Shown here in pieces: positions 16,790 through 24,748 of a stretch of 64,000 nt of DNA. The translations under genes were made by a program, and so were the position numbers. The stretch comes from Bacteroidota bacterium (GTDB lineage Bacteria > Bacteroidota > Bacteroidia > Chitinophagales > Saprospiraceae): NCBI GenBank assembly GCA_020160935.1, contig JAIUPL010000018.1, positions 62,001 through 126,000 on the forward strand. Direction: 5' to 3'. A model generated the notes under the pieces. The model saw only the letters and a list, made by a program, of their open reading frames with translations, searched no databases and was not told where the DNA came from. Positions within the stretch are counted from its first letter, which is position 1. Every line of letters begins with the position of its first letter.

Positions 16790-16908
16790 AGATAAACAAG
16801 TAAGAATAAAAGTGCGCGGCAACCGCACACGTAAATTTAAAGACGCTTAAACTGAGGAACCCCGTAGTCCCGATATTTTTCAAAGGAAAAATTCGGGACT
16901 TTTTATTT
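16790..16908 (+). ncRNA. Candidate small RNA or attenuator leader
   Basis: Before a strong terminator there is an AU-rich stretch with a GTGCGCGGCAACCGCAC hairpin (16813-16829 region) and the single-stranded motif AACTGAGGAACCCCGTAG. No gene on the plus strand lies upstream to own the terminator. The transcript is thus either a free small RNA or a leader acting on the lipoprotein gene 55 bases downstream. It does not match any riboswitch I recognise. Confidence 0.3.
16866..16908 (+). terminator. Intrinsic terminator
   Basis: An AGTCCCGA-ATTTTTC stem (16866-16881, one bulged T) pairs with GAAAAAT-TCGGGACT (16886-16900) around an AAAG loop and runs into TTTTTATTT. The T-run is on plus only, so it stops plus-strand transcription. 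Confidence 0.75.
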
Positions 16909-16962
16909 CCCGGCAGTATTCCCGACAGGCAACCTCCGATCCATCTTTTGCATCACTGCATC

Positions 16963-17487
16963 ATGAAAAAACTCATTTACGGCATCGCGCTGCTGCTGTT
17001 GTGCTCCGGTTGGTCTTGCAGAAAAGAAGATCAGGTGCCCGGTTTCGATATGATTTACCGGCAACAATTCACCATTCCTGCAGGAATCGGCGTGTTTCAG
17101 GTACACCATTTTTACCTGAAAAACATTGCGACACGCTATGAGCAATTGTTGGAGCAACATGGAAAAACGGACGAGGAAATCACCGGAATCATTACTGCCC
17201 AGGCAGCGCTGACAGGTGTTTTTGGCGATGCCAACCTGAACTATGTAGACCAGGTATCGTTGCGCGTGTACGACGAAACCAACCCGAACGACTACATCGA
17301 AATTGCATACCGGCAACCGGTACCACTCGAACCGGGCAATTCTCTTGCTTTGATTCCTTCTCTGGCCGATTTCAAACGCTTCCTCACCGGCCCACGTTTC
17401 GCCATGGATGTGGTATTCTGGCTGCGCAATTCTACCGGACAGGAAACGGACCTGCAACTCGATCTGCAATTGAAAGCGAAGTATTGA
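16963..17487 (+). CDS. Conserved hypothetical lipoprotein
   Basis: The 174-residue product starts with a lipoprotein signal (MKKLIYGIALLLLCSGWSC, lipobox SGWS-C). The ATG at 16963 is preferred over the TTG-led extension from 16948. The mature part has several predicted beta strands and phrases such as FTIPAGIGVFQVHHF and VDQVSLRVYDETNPNDYIEIAYR, giving an impression of a small beta-sandwich. I do not recognise the family. Its position between a terminator and the hydroxyphenylpyruvate dioxygenase gene (81 bases downstream, same strand) need not mean a shared function. Confidence 0.75.
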   Translation: MKKLIYGIALLLLCSGWSCRKEDQVPGFDMIYRQQFTIPAGIGVFQVHHFYLKNIATRYEQLLEQHGKTDEEITGIITAQAALTGVFGDANLNYVDQVSLRVYDETNPNDYIEIAYRQPVPLEPGNSLALIPSLADFKRFLTGPRFAMDVVFWLRNSTGQETDLQLDLQLKAKY

Positions 17488-17568
17488 TGCGATAAACTGC
17501 GTGCAGTTTCCGGCCCAAACCGTACTTTTGCAGCAGTATTCATTCTTACTTTTTCTCTTGCTCTGACC

Positions 17569-18693
17569 ATGATTGCCACTGCACCATCCACCACCCCCAC
17601 TTCCACCGATACTTTCCCCTTAAAAGGCACTGACCACCTCGAATTTTATGTCGGCAATGCCAAACAAAGCGCCCTGTACTACCAGGCTGCGCTCGGTTTT
17701 GAATGGGTGGCCTATGCCGGTCCCGAAACCGGCGTGCGCGACCGCGTGAGTTATGTCCTCCAACAAGATAAAATTCGCATTGTGCTGACCTCTTCGCTCC
17801 TGCCCGATACGGACATCGCCCGCCACGTGGCGCTGCACGGCGACGGCGTAAAAGTGCTGGCACTTTGGGTCGACGATGCGGAATATTCGTATTACACCGC
17901 CGTCGAACGCGGCGCCGAATCGGCGTTTGCACCTTTCAAAATGAACGACGAACACGGAGAAGTGACGCTCTCCGCCATTAAAACCTATGGCGACACCATC
18001 CACACATTTGTAGACCGCTCTCAGTACAAAGGCGCTTTTTTGCCGGGCTACGAGGCGCGTAAAAGTGTGTTTCCTGTCAAATCTGTCGGTCTGAAATACG
18101 TAGACCACTGCGTGGGCAATGTCGAACTGGGGACCATGAACCAATGGGTGAAATTCTACCAGGACGTGATGGGTTTCAAACTGCTGATCACCTTCGACGA
18201 CAACGATATTTCCACAGAATACACCGCCCTGATGTCGAAAGTGGTGAGCAATGGCAATGGCTATGTCAAATTTCCGATCAACGAACCGGCCAAAGGCCTG
18301 AAAAAAAGCCAGATCGAGGAATACCTCGATTTTTACAAAGGCGCTGGCGTGCAGCATATCGCCGTGGCTACCGACAATATCCTGGAAACCGTGTCGCAAA
18401 TGCGTGCCAACGGCGTCGATTTTCTGTATGTTCCTGAAAACTACTACGAAGACGTTCCGGAACGCGTGGGCGCCATTGAGGAGAACCTGGAAGACCTGAA
18501 AAAGCAGAATATCCTGATCGACCGCGATGAAGACGGCTATTTGCTCCAGATTTTTACCAAACCTATTCAGGATCGCCCGACGGTGTTTTTTGAAATTATC
18601 CAGCGGCGCGGAGCCCGCTCGTTTGGCAAGGGCAATTTCAAGGCGCTGTTCGAGGCGATCGAGCGGGAACAGGCACTGCGCGGGACGTTGTAG
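17569..18693 (+). CDS. hppD: 4-hydroxyphenylpyruvate dioxygenase
   Basis: The enzyme turns 4-hydroxyphenylpyruvate into homogentisate with oxygen and Fe(II), the second step of tyrosine breakdown. The 374-residue length is right. The tandem vicinal-oxygen-chelate domains are clear: the N-terminal half opens KGTDHLEFYVGNAKQS, and the C-terminal half holds the iron ligands H180 (YVDHCVG), H263 (GVQHIAV) and E342 (VFFEIIQRRG). The C-terminal gate helix FGKGNFKALFEAIEREQ is also present. Its stop codon is the first base of a huge inverted repeat. Tryptophan 2,3-dioxygenase lies at 45 kb, so aromatic amino-acid catabolism is well represented but not clustered. Confidence 0.97.
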   Translation: MIATAPSTTPTSTDTFPLKGTDHLEFYVGNAKQSALYYQAALGFEWVAYAGPETGVRDRVSYVLQQDKIRIVLTSSLLPDTDIARHVALHGDGVKVLALWVDDAEYSYYTAVERGAESAFAPFKMNDEHGEVTLSAIKTYGDTIHTFVDRSQYKGAFLPGYEARKSVFPVKSVGLKYVDHCVGNVELGTMNQWVKFYQDVMGFKLLITFDDNDISTEYTALMSKVVSNGNGYVKFPINEPAKGLKKSQIEEYLDFYKGAGVQHIAVATDNILETVSQMRANGVDFLYVPENYYEDVPERVGAIEENLEDLKKQNILIDRDEDGYLLQIFTKPIQDRPTVFFEIIQRRGARSFGKGNFKALFEAIEREQALRGTL

Positions 18694-18832
18694 ATTTAAG
18701 ATTTAAGATTACATGATTTAAGATTTTAGATTGGATTTGAGATTTTTGATTGAAGGCATCTCCAATAATCAAAAATCATCCTTCCAAAATCCAATCTAAA
18801 ATCTTAAATCATGTAATCTTAAATCTTAAATC
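18693..18832. repeat. Perfect 46-bp inverted repeat filling a convergent intergenic gap
   Basis: Left arm 18693-18738 and right arm 18787-18832 are exact reverse complements built of GATTTAA / GATTTTA-like units, with a 48-base loop. It starts at the last base of the dioxygenase stop and ends six bases before the stop of the convergent kinase gene. Without T-runs in the classic place it can still act as a two-way terminator. Confidence 0.9.
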
Positions 18833-18838
18833 ATTGAT

Positions 18839-19384
18839 TTACAACGCGCCCAAAATCAACTCCGCCACTTTTTCCACCGAATACTTTGTAGTATCCACCA
18901 CCAGATCAAAATTGCTCAGGTTGGTGCTGTCGGCGCCGTATTTTTTCAAAAAACGGGCATTTTCGCTTTGTTTGCGGGCAGTAATTTTTGCCACGGCTTC
19001 GTCGAGGCTGGCGTATTGCTCGCTGTTGCGGGTCGGGTCGCTGAGGATACGCGCCGCTGCAATATGCACATCGGCCTGCAAATACACCTTGAAAGAGTCG
19101 GGCAGGAAAAACCAGGCCATACGGCTGTCGATGACATAGCCGCGCGGGTCTTTGCCCAGGTCGATAAAAATACCGTCGATGCGCTGGTCGATACTCGGGT
19201 CGGTATCGGCACGGCGATTCATTTCGAGGGTGTCGATACCCATTTCCTGGGCCAATTGGCGTTGAATGCGCCCTGTTGACACATATTCATAGCCTGTGCG
19301 TTCGCAAAGGATGCGTGAAACGGCACTTTTGCCGCTGCCGAGGTCGCCGGTAAGCGTGATTTTGGTGTTAGACAAAGGCTGCAT
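18839..19384 (-). CDS. Cytidylate kinase-like P-loop kinase
   Basis: The ATG at 19384 (MQPLSNTKITLTGDLGSGKS) is taken over the 19480 extension, which is hydrophobic and non-homologous. The 181-residue protein has Walker A GDLGSGKS at residues 14-21 and the cytidylate-kinase-like segment RTGYEYVSTGRIQRQLA, followed by DTLEMNRRADTDPSIDQRIDG and VIDSRMAWFF with the substrate-contacting SR pair. It resembles the short archaeal-type/AAA_33-CMK-like group, not classical Cmk. It may phosphorylate CMP or another nucleotide. The promoter region is shared with the divergent gene at 19507. Confidence 0.75.
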   Translation of the reverse strand: MQPLSNTKITLTGDLGSGKSAVSRILCERTGYEYVSTGRIQRQLAQEMGIDTLEMNRRADTDPSIDQRIDGIFIDLGKDPRGYVIDSRMAWFFLPDSFKVYLQADVHIAAARILSDPTRNSEQYASLDEAVAKITARKQSENARFLKKYGADSTNLSNFDLVVDTTKYSVEKVAELILGAL

Positions 19385-19506
19385 GATAGGAGCGGATCGG
19401 AAAAGGAGGGCAAAAGTAATTGCCAAAAGCATAACAAAGGGTATTTCATTTCTATTTTCGCCGGTGATTTTAGTCTTCACATCCCGAACGGGTCTGCCAT
19501 CCGACC

Positions 19507-20460
19507 ATGAAGAATAAACACCTAGTACTGCTGTTCATCGTCACACTGCTTGCCGGATGGCTGTTTCGTCGCCTGCCCTGGCGTTTTTCAGATATTTTTC
19601 AAACCGTTCTGATCGAGGTGGACGCAACTGCTTTGCAAAGTATCAGCATTGGACGGCCCGGCGCGACTGACTTGCTCCTGGAACGTACGGACGAAGGCTG
19701 GGTGACCGAACTGGACGGAAGATCGGTGCGGGTGCCGGGCGATATCGTCGATCGCATGTTACAGGAATTGGCGCATGTAAAAACCCTGCGGATTGTGAAA
19801 ACCGCCCGACCGGATACTGTGGGACTTCAAATGCCCCTCAGGGTGCAAGCCACCCTGGGAAACGGTCGCAGGGAAGTGTTTTTTATTGGCCGTCAAACCA
19901 CCGAGCAAGGTGTGCCTGCCACTTATATCGAACTGGATCATCACGATGGTATCTATTTGGTAAAGAATCATTTGCGTGATGTATTCGACCAGGATGCTGC
20001 TCGTTTTCGACCTGCTACAGCCTTCCAGTTGGCGGTGGAAGGTATCTCTGAAATTCAATTTTACTGGAACAAAGCGGATTCTGTGGCAGTGGTGAAAAAA
20101 AACGATGCCCTCCCTGTTTGGGCCTATGGGCTGGTAGAATGGCCGGGCGATTCGGTGCATAAATGGCTGATGTTGCTGCCCCGCCTGAACGGAACACCCT
20201 TTGCCGATCATTTTGATGACAGCCAAAGCCGGCAAACGCTGGTAGCAAAAATCTCCCTGATTGGTCGGCAGGATTCCACACCGCTGGAACTGGAATTTCA
20301 TTATCTGGCGCCCCCTGAAATACCGGAAGACCCGGAGTCGCTCGCCGCCCGCCACAACCTGTCGGCCTGGGTGCTGCACTCCTCCCAAAATCCCAATAAT
20401 TATTTTTGTATCAACGACACCAACCTGCTTCGGCACATTTTATATGACTTATCCCGTTGA
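19507..20460 (+). CDS. DUF4340-like membrane-anchored protein
   Basis: The 317-residue protein has an N-terminal membrane anchor (HLVLLFIVTLLAGWLF) and a long extracytoplasmic part of repeated beta-alpha units: VDATALQSISIGRPGATDLLLERTDEGWVTELDGRSVRVPGDIVDRMLQEL, and later ATLGNGRREVFFIG and AFQLAVEGISEIQF. This succession of an I-I/L-E-R..GW-W/V pattern fits DUF4340, often found with ABC-type gliding or export genes. No such partner is next to it. It overlaps the following oxidoreductase gene by 17 bases, so they are probably one operon. Confidence 0.6.
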   Translation: MKNKHLVLLFIVTLLAGWLFRRLPWRFSDIFQTVLIEVDATALQSISIGRPGATDLLLERTDEGWVTELDGRSVRVPGDIVDRMLQELAHVKTLRIVKTARPDTVGLQMPLRVQATLGNGRREVFFIGRQTTEQGVPATYIELDHHDGIYLVKNHLRDVFDQDAARFRPATAFQLAVEGISEIQFYWNKADSVAVVKKNDALPVWAYGLVEWPGDSVHKWLMLLPRLNGTPFADHFDDSQSRQTLVAKISLIGRQDSTPLELEFHYLAPPEIPEDPESLAARHNLSAWVLHSSQNPNNYFCINDTNLLRHILYDLSR

Positions 20461-21742
20461 ACATCAACAACTTGCAGGCTGGGCCAAGTTTCCGGTCATC
20501 GCAGCCGATGTGGCTACGCCTGCTTCCATTGAGGAGGCTCGCGACTATGTGATGCGCCAGGAACGCCTGATTGCCCGCGGCAATGGCAAGAGTTATGGAG
20601 ACGCGGCGTTGGCCCCGCATGTGTTGTCGACACTGGCGTTGCGCCACATTCGGCATTTTGACGCGTCGAGCGGGGTGGTCGATTGCGAAGCAGGGGTGTT
20701 GCTCAGCGATATTCTTCGGGTGGCCGTTCCGCAAGGCTGGTTTTTTTATGTGACACCCGGTATCAAGCACATCACCGTGGGTGGCGCGATTGCCAGCGAT
20801 GTGCATGGAAAAAACCACCCGACGCACGGTTGTTTTTCCAACTACCTGATTTCTTTTGAGTTGATGACTGCTGAAGGGCAGGTTGTTCACTGTTCGAAAG
20901 AAGAAAATGCCGATCTTTTCTGGCAAACCTGTGGCGGCATGGGCTGGACGGGGCTGATCCTGAGCGCAAAATTTCAACTCCGCCGCATTTCATCTACTCA
21001 AATGTTGCAACACACGGTGTGGTCTGCAAATTGGGACGAGTTGTTTGCTGCTTTGTCGGGAAATCGGGAATACGAATATGCTGCTGCATGGGTAGATGGA
21101 CTGGCGGCAGGTTCAAATTTTGGTCGTGGCGCTGTGTTTTTTGCCAATCATGCAGAAGGCAGTAGTAAGGAGCCATTGGTATTCCATGAAAAGAAACCTG
21201 GGAATGTGCCATTCACGCCACCAATTGGCCTGATAAACCGCTGGAGTACCTATATCCACAATAAAATGTACCTGCGTAAAAAGCCGCCCGGCGACTATCC
21301 GACGGATCTGGACTCCTATTTTTATCCGCTGGACGGCATCCGGAATTGGAACCGCATGTACGGGCCGCGCGGGTTCGTGCAGTACCAGTTCTGCATGCCT
21401 GAACACACGGCTTACGATGGCATCGCACGGATTTTTCAGGCCATTCAACGCAGCCCCGACGCGCCGTTTCTGACAGTACTGAAACGCCATGGGGAACGAC
21501 CCGCAGAAGCCCGTTATTCTTTTCCGATCAAAGGTTATTCACTGGCGCTGGACTTCCCGCGCACCCGCAGCATGGTGTCATTGGTTCGTACGCTCGATGA
21601 CATCGTATGGGCTGCCGAGGGCAAAATTTACCTGACCAAAGACGCCTGTTCCGACCCGAAAATGGGCCGTATCCCCCTGGAAGATTTCAAGGAAAGTAAG
21701 TGGTGGTCGGATTTGAGGGAGCGATTGGCGATGTTGCCGTGA
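20444..21742 (+). CDS. FAD-binding oxidoreductase, DprE1/aldonolactone oxidase-like
   Basis: The ATG at 20444 (MTYPVEHQQLAGWAKFP) is chosen; the upstream extension is antisense-free filler inside the previous gene. The 432-residue protein has the FAD_binding_4 core: ARGNGKSYGDAAL near residue 43, then FYVTPGIKHITVGGAIASDVHGKNHPTHG near residues 102-130, including the conserved H-G-K-N-H of DprE1-like flavoenzymes, and GGMGWTGLILSAKFQL. The C-terminal part (YQFCMPEH, KRHGERP, LDFPRT..KIYLTKDACS) matches decaprenylphosphoryl-ribose oxidase relatives. It oxidises a sugar hydroxyl; in Bacteroidota the substrate is not known to me. Confidence 0.82.
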   Translation: MTYPVEHQQLAGWAKFPVIAADVATPASIEEARDYVMRQERLIARGNGKSYGDAALAPHVLSTLALRHIRHFDASSGVVDCEAGVLLSDILRVAVPQGWFFYVTPGIKHITVGGAIASDVHGKNHPTHGCFSNYLISFELMTAEGQVVHCSKEENADLFWQTCGGMGWTGLILSAKFQLRRISSTQMLQHTVWSANWDELFAALSGNREYEYAAAWVDGLAAGSNFGRGAVFFANHAEGSSKEPLVFHEKKPGNVPFTPPIGLINRWSTYIHNKMYLRKKPPGDYPTDLDSYFYPLDGIRNWNRMYGPRGFVQYQFCMPEHTAYDGIARIFQAIQRSPDAPFLTVLKRHGERPAEARYSFPIKGYSLALDFPRTRSMVSLVRTLDDIVWAAEGKIYLTKDACSDPKMGRIPLEDFKESKWWSDLRERLAMLP

Positions 21743-21782
21743 TGGAAACTGCGTATTTGAAAACCTCTTGCCTTTTATGCAT

Positions 21783-23261
21783 ATGACCGAAACTCGTAAA
21801 AAGGTAGTCCTGATCGGTGGCGGTATCATGAGCGCTACCCTGGGCGTTTTGCTGAAAAAACTCCTTCCCACCGCTCAAATCGACATATTTGAGCGCCTCG
21901 ACAGGGTGGCTGCTGAAAGTTCGGAAGCCATGAACAATGCAGGAACCGGCCATTCCGCTTTTTGCGAACTCAACTACACGCCCGAAAATGAAGAGGGGCT
22001 GGTAGACATTACGAAAGCCGTTAAAATCGCCTCCGCTTTTGAAGTGTCCAAGGAATTTTGGGCCTGGCTTCTCCGGGAAGGCGATATCCGCCAGCCCGAG
22101 GCGTTCATCCGTCGGGTGCCGCACATCAGTTTTGTGTGGGGCGCGGAAAACGTGGACTTTCTGCGCAAACGGTATGAAGCCATGCGCCTGCATCCTCTGT
22201 TTGAAGACATGGAGTTTTCGGCAGATTGGGATGTCCTGCAACAGTGGATGCCGTTGGTCATGCAAGGCCGGGGTGCTTCGGAGCCTGTAGCCGCCACCCG
22301 CATGCAAATTGGTACAGACGTCGATTTTGGTACCCTGACACATAAACTGTTTGATTTCCTGACCACGCAAAACAACGTTGCCCTGCACCTTCAATCGGAG
22401 GTGCGCGACCTGTGCAAGCAAGACGATGGAACCTGGAAAGTAGAAGTACGGGATATTGTTTCCGATACCGATCAGGAATACACCGCCGATTTTGTGTTCA
22501 TCGGCGCCGGCGGTGGGGCCTTGCCCTTGCTGGAAAAATCAAATATCGAAGAAGCCGAAGGTTATGGCGGATTCCCGATCAGTGGGCAATGGCTGGTATG
22601 CGACAACCCGGAAGTGATCGAACGGCACCACGCCAAAGTGTATGGAAAAGCAGCCATCGGCGCCCCGCCCATGTCGGTGCCGCACCTGGATACGCGGGTG
22701 ATTGAAGGCAAAAAAACCTTGCTTTTTGGTCCTTTTGCAGGCTTTTCTACAAAATTTTTGAAAAACGGCTCCTACTGGGACTTACCTGCTTCCATCGAAC
22801 TGGAAAACATATTGCCCATGCTGGCGGCGGGCTGGCACAACCTGGCGCTCACGCAATACCTGATTCAGCAGGTGGCTCAATCGCCAGAAGACCGCTTTGA
22901 AGCCTTGCGCGCCTATTTTCCCGAAGCGCGCATGGAAGACTGGCACCTGGCCATTGCCGGCCAGCGCGTGCAGGTGATCAAAAAAGACGATGAAAAAGTG
23001 GGGGTGCTCGAATTCGGTACTGAACTCGTTTGCGCTTCCGATGGCAGCCTGGCTGCTCTGCTGGGTGCATCTCCCGGCGCTTCCACTTCGGTGGTGGCCA
23101 TGATCGATGTGTTGAAAAAGTGTTTCCCCACTGAAATGAAATCGCCCGAATGGAAAAATATGCTGAAACTCATGGCGCCTTCCTGGGGTGCCCCGATCAC
23201 GAAAGCCAATCGCTGCCAGCATAGCAGGGAGGTGCGGCAGAGAGAGTTGGAATTGCATTAA
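21783..23261 (+). CDS. mqo: Malate:quinone oxidoreductase
   Basis: This membrane-peripheral flavoenzyme oxidises malate to oxaloacetate and passes electrons to the quinone pool. The start is ambiguous between ATGs at 21777 and 21783; the second (MTETRKKVVLIGGGIMS) is used. The protein has about 492 residues. Landmarks are the FAD Rossmann loop GGGIMSATLG, the family signature SSEAMNNAGTGHSAFCELNYTP, the VGAGG-like FIGAGGGALPLLEKSNI, the SGQWLVC segment, GAPPMSVPHLDTR, and the ending SPEWKNMLKLMAPSWG. It lies 40 bases after the DprE1-like gene. A long inverted repeat begins two bases after its stop. Confidence 0.97.
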   Translation: MTETRKKVVLIGGGIMSATLGVLLKKLLPTAQIDIFERLDRVAAESSEAMNNAGTGHSAFCELNYTPENEEGLVDITKAVKIASAFEVSKEFWAWLLREGDIRQPEAFIRRVPHISFVWGAENVDFLRKRYEAMRLHPLFEDMEFSADWDVLQQWMPLVMQGRGASEPVAATRMQIGTDVDFGTLTHKLFDFLTTQNNVALHLQSEVRDLCKQDDGTWKVEVRDIVSDTDQEYTADFVFIGAGGGALPLLEKSNIEEAEGYGGFPISGQWLVCDNPEVIERHHAKVYGKAAIGAPPMSVPHLDTRVIEGKKTLLFGPFAGFSTKFLKNGSYWDLPASIELENILPMLAAGWHNLALTQYLIQQVAQSPEDRFEALRAYFPEARMEDWHLAIAGQRVQVIKKDDEKVGVLEFGTELVCASDGSLAALLGASPGASTSVVAMIDVLKKCFPTEMKSPEWKNMLKLMAPSWGAPITKANRCQHSREVRQRELELH

Positions 23262-23262
23262 T

Positions 23263-23399
23263 GGGTTGATGAGGGTTGATGAGGGTTGATGAAGGTTGAT
23301 ATTCAGCCGCTCGAAAAAAGAATGTTTTTCACTTCATCGAGCCGATGAATATCAACCCTCATCAACCTTCATCAACCCTCATCAACCTTTATCAACCCC
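23263..23399. repeat. Long inverted repeat of GGTTGATGA units (copy 1)
   Basis: The left arm (23263-23304) is four near-identical GGGTTGATGA-type decamers; the right arm (23347-23399) is five of the reverse units (ATCAACCCTC-type). The loop has TCGAAAAAAGAATG and TTCATCGA pairing inside it. It sits between two convergent stops and overlaps the last 8 bases of the next gene. A second copy with the same loop is at 26231-26386. Confidence 0.88.
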
Positions 23400-24621
23400 T
23401 CACCAGCATCCCTCCTCCCGTCTCTCCATTTTCCGTACGAATCCGGATGTAATACACACCTTTCAGCAGTTGTTGCACGGGCAAATCTATTTGCTGGGGG
23501 CCTTTTTCCAGGTCATAGGTGTTTTCCCATTTCAATCGTCCGGCCATATCAATTATGGAAATGTACATGCGTCCGCTTGTTTCCTGTTGGAGGTTCAGGC
23601 GGGCGTACTCGTCTGCCGGGTTGGGCAAAATTTCCACTTGCATCCTGCGGTTTTTATAATCAACACTTACTGTCGGGGACAGGTGCGAGGTTCCCTCCCG
23701 GTCGTATTGACGCAACCGATAGTAGTTGGTACCTGTGAGCGGACGCGGGTCTGTCCATGCGTACGAATGTGCAGCGCCTGCGCTTTCTACGCGGCCTGTT
23801 TCGGCAAATCGTAAATTTTCATCGCCCCTTTCGATGGAAAAGTGGCTGTTGTTTTGTTCTGATGCTGTTTTCCAATGCAGTTGCACCTGATTACCGACCT
23901 GTTTTGCATCAAAAGACATCAATTCCACCGGCAGCGCAACCACACCTTTTACCTCGATGAAATCGACAGCAATTTCTTCCGAGCCTCCCACCATATCAAA
24001 ATCGAGTTCTACCCTCAAGGTATTCCCGGTACCTGGAATACTAAATGTGTATTTGGTGAAACTGCTGACCGACACAACGGCTCCATCGAAGATGCCATCC
24101 AGATTGAGATCCTGACGCAGATCGCCGCCGGTTTGGGCGCTACCTGCAAATCGGCCAACCGGAAAGAAAGCCCCGTTGTTGATGCTGGCATGTATATTGA
24201 GCGAATCATTCCATTCCCAACGTGTGCCATTGTTGTTGGAAGTGGCCAGGTACAGCGACACGGTAAGCGTATTGTAGCCAGCGATATTGATACTTGATGT
24301 GGTAACATTGCCGGGAGGGCGGGAAAGTGGCATGGGTGAATTCGAACGAATATCTTCACCAGCCCAAAACCAGGAACCCTGCAAATTGCTCAGATCTGTG
24401 CCGAACCCGGTGGTACAAAAAGTGGGTGGTATGACCGAGTTGATGTTGGTCCTTAAAAAAAAGTCGGGGTTGTCAAAAGTCAGGCAATCACTGTAAGTAT
24501 TGGAGGTGTATCGTACACCTTCTCCATCCGTTTCAAAACTTTCGGAATACAAAGTCACCTGGCTATATAGCATGACCTTAAAATACAACAGGAAGGCAAA
24601 AAAGAGAAAGAGTGTTTTCAT
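23392..24621 (-). CDS. T9SS-exported protein with C-terminal sorting domain
   Basis: The protein has 409 residues from the ATG at 24621 (the frame opens with a TTG at 24630) and a signal peptide ending ..VMLYSQ. Residues about 20-215 form a beta-rich domain with EDIRSNSPMPLSRPPGNVTTSSINIAGYNTLTVSLYLAT and acidic calcium-type turns (DLNLDGIFDG). Then comes the linker LPVELMSFDAKQVGNQVQLHWKTASEQNNSHFSIERG, a fibronectin-like unit found in many Bacteroidota cargo proteins. The end is a type A sorting domain: EILPNPADEYARLN.., then KGVYYIRIRT..GGGMLVRG. It is therefore secreted by T9SS. Catalytic function is not evident. Confidence 0.88.
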   Translation of the reverse strand: MKTLFLFFAFLLYFKVMLYSQVTLYSESFETDGEGVRYTSNTYSDCLTFDNPDFFLRTNINSVIPPTFCTTGFGTDLSNLQGSWFWAGEDIRSNSPMPLSRPPGNVTTSSINIAGYNTLTVSLYLATSNNNGTRWEWNDSLNIHASINNGAFFPVGRFAGSAQTGGDLRQDLNLDGIFDGAVVSVSSFTKYTFSIPGTGNTLRVELDFDMVGGSEEIAVDFIEVKGVVALPVELMSFDAKQVGNQVQLHWKTASEQNNSHFSIERGDENLRFAETGRVESAGAAHSYAWTDPRPLTGTNYYRLRQYDREGTSHLSPTVSVDYKNRRMQVEILPNPADEYARLNLQQETSGRMYISIIDMAGRLKWENTYDLEKGPQQIDLPVQQLLKGVYYIRIRTENGETGGGMLVRG

Positions 24622-24748
24622 CTTTGGCAAGCACTTTGAATGTGATTTCCCAAAGATAAATTTGAAGAAAAGCAGTTAAGAGTCGGGTGTGGGCAAACGA
24701 CTGCAATGGTTTAGGTAGCGACAGGCAGCAATTATTCAAAGCAACCGG

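Larger units (their letters stand above)
16558..16962. other. 405-base intergenic region between the sigma factor and a lipoprotein gene
   Basis: The region separates divergent genes, so it must hold promoters for both. No defensible protein is coded. Its plus-strand end (about 16790-16908) has the look of a short structured transcript finishing in an intrinsic terminator. Confidence 0.5.

Noticed and set aside
16790-16908. SAM-I riboswitch because of the GGCAACC motif
   Set aside because: The other conserved parts (GAGGGA, the kink-turn and the GC-helix order) are missing.
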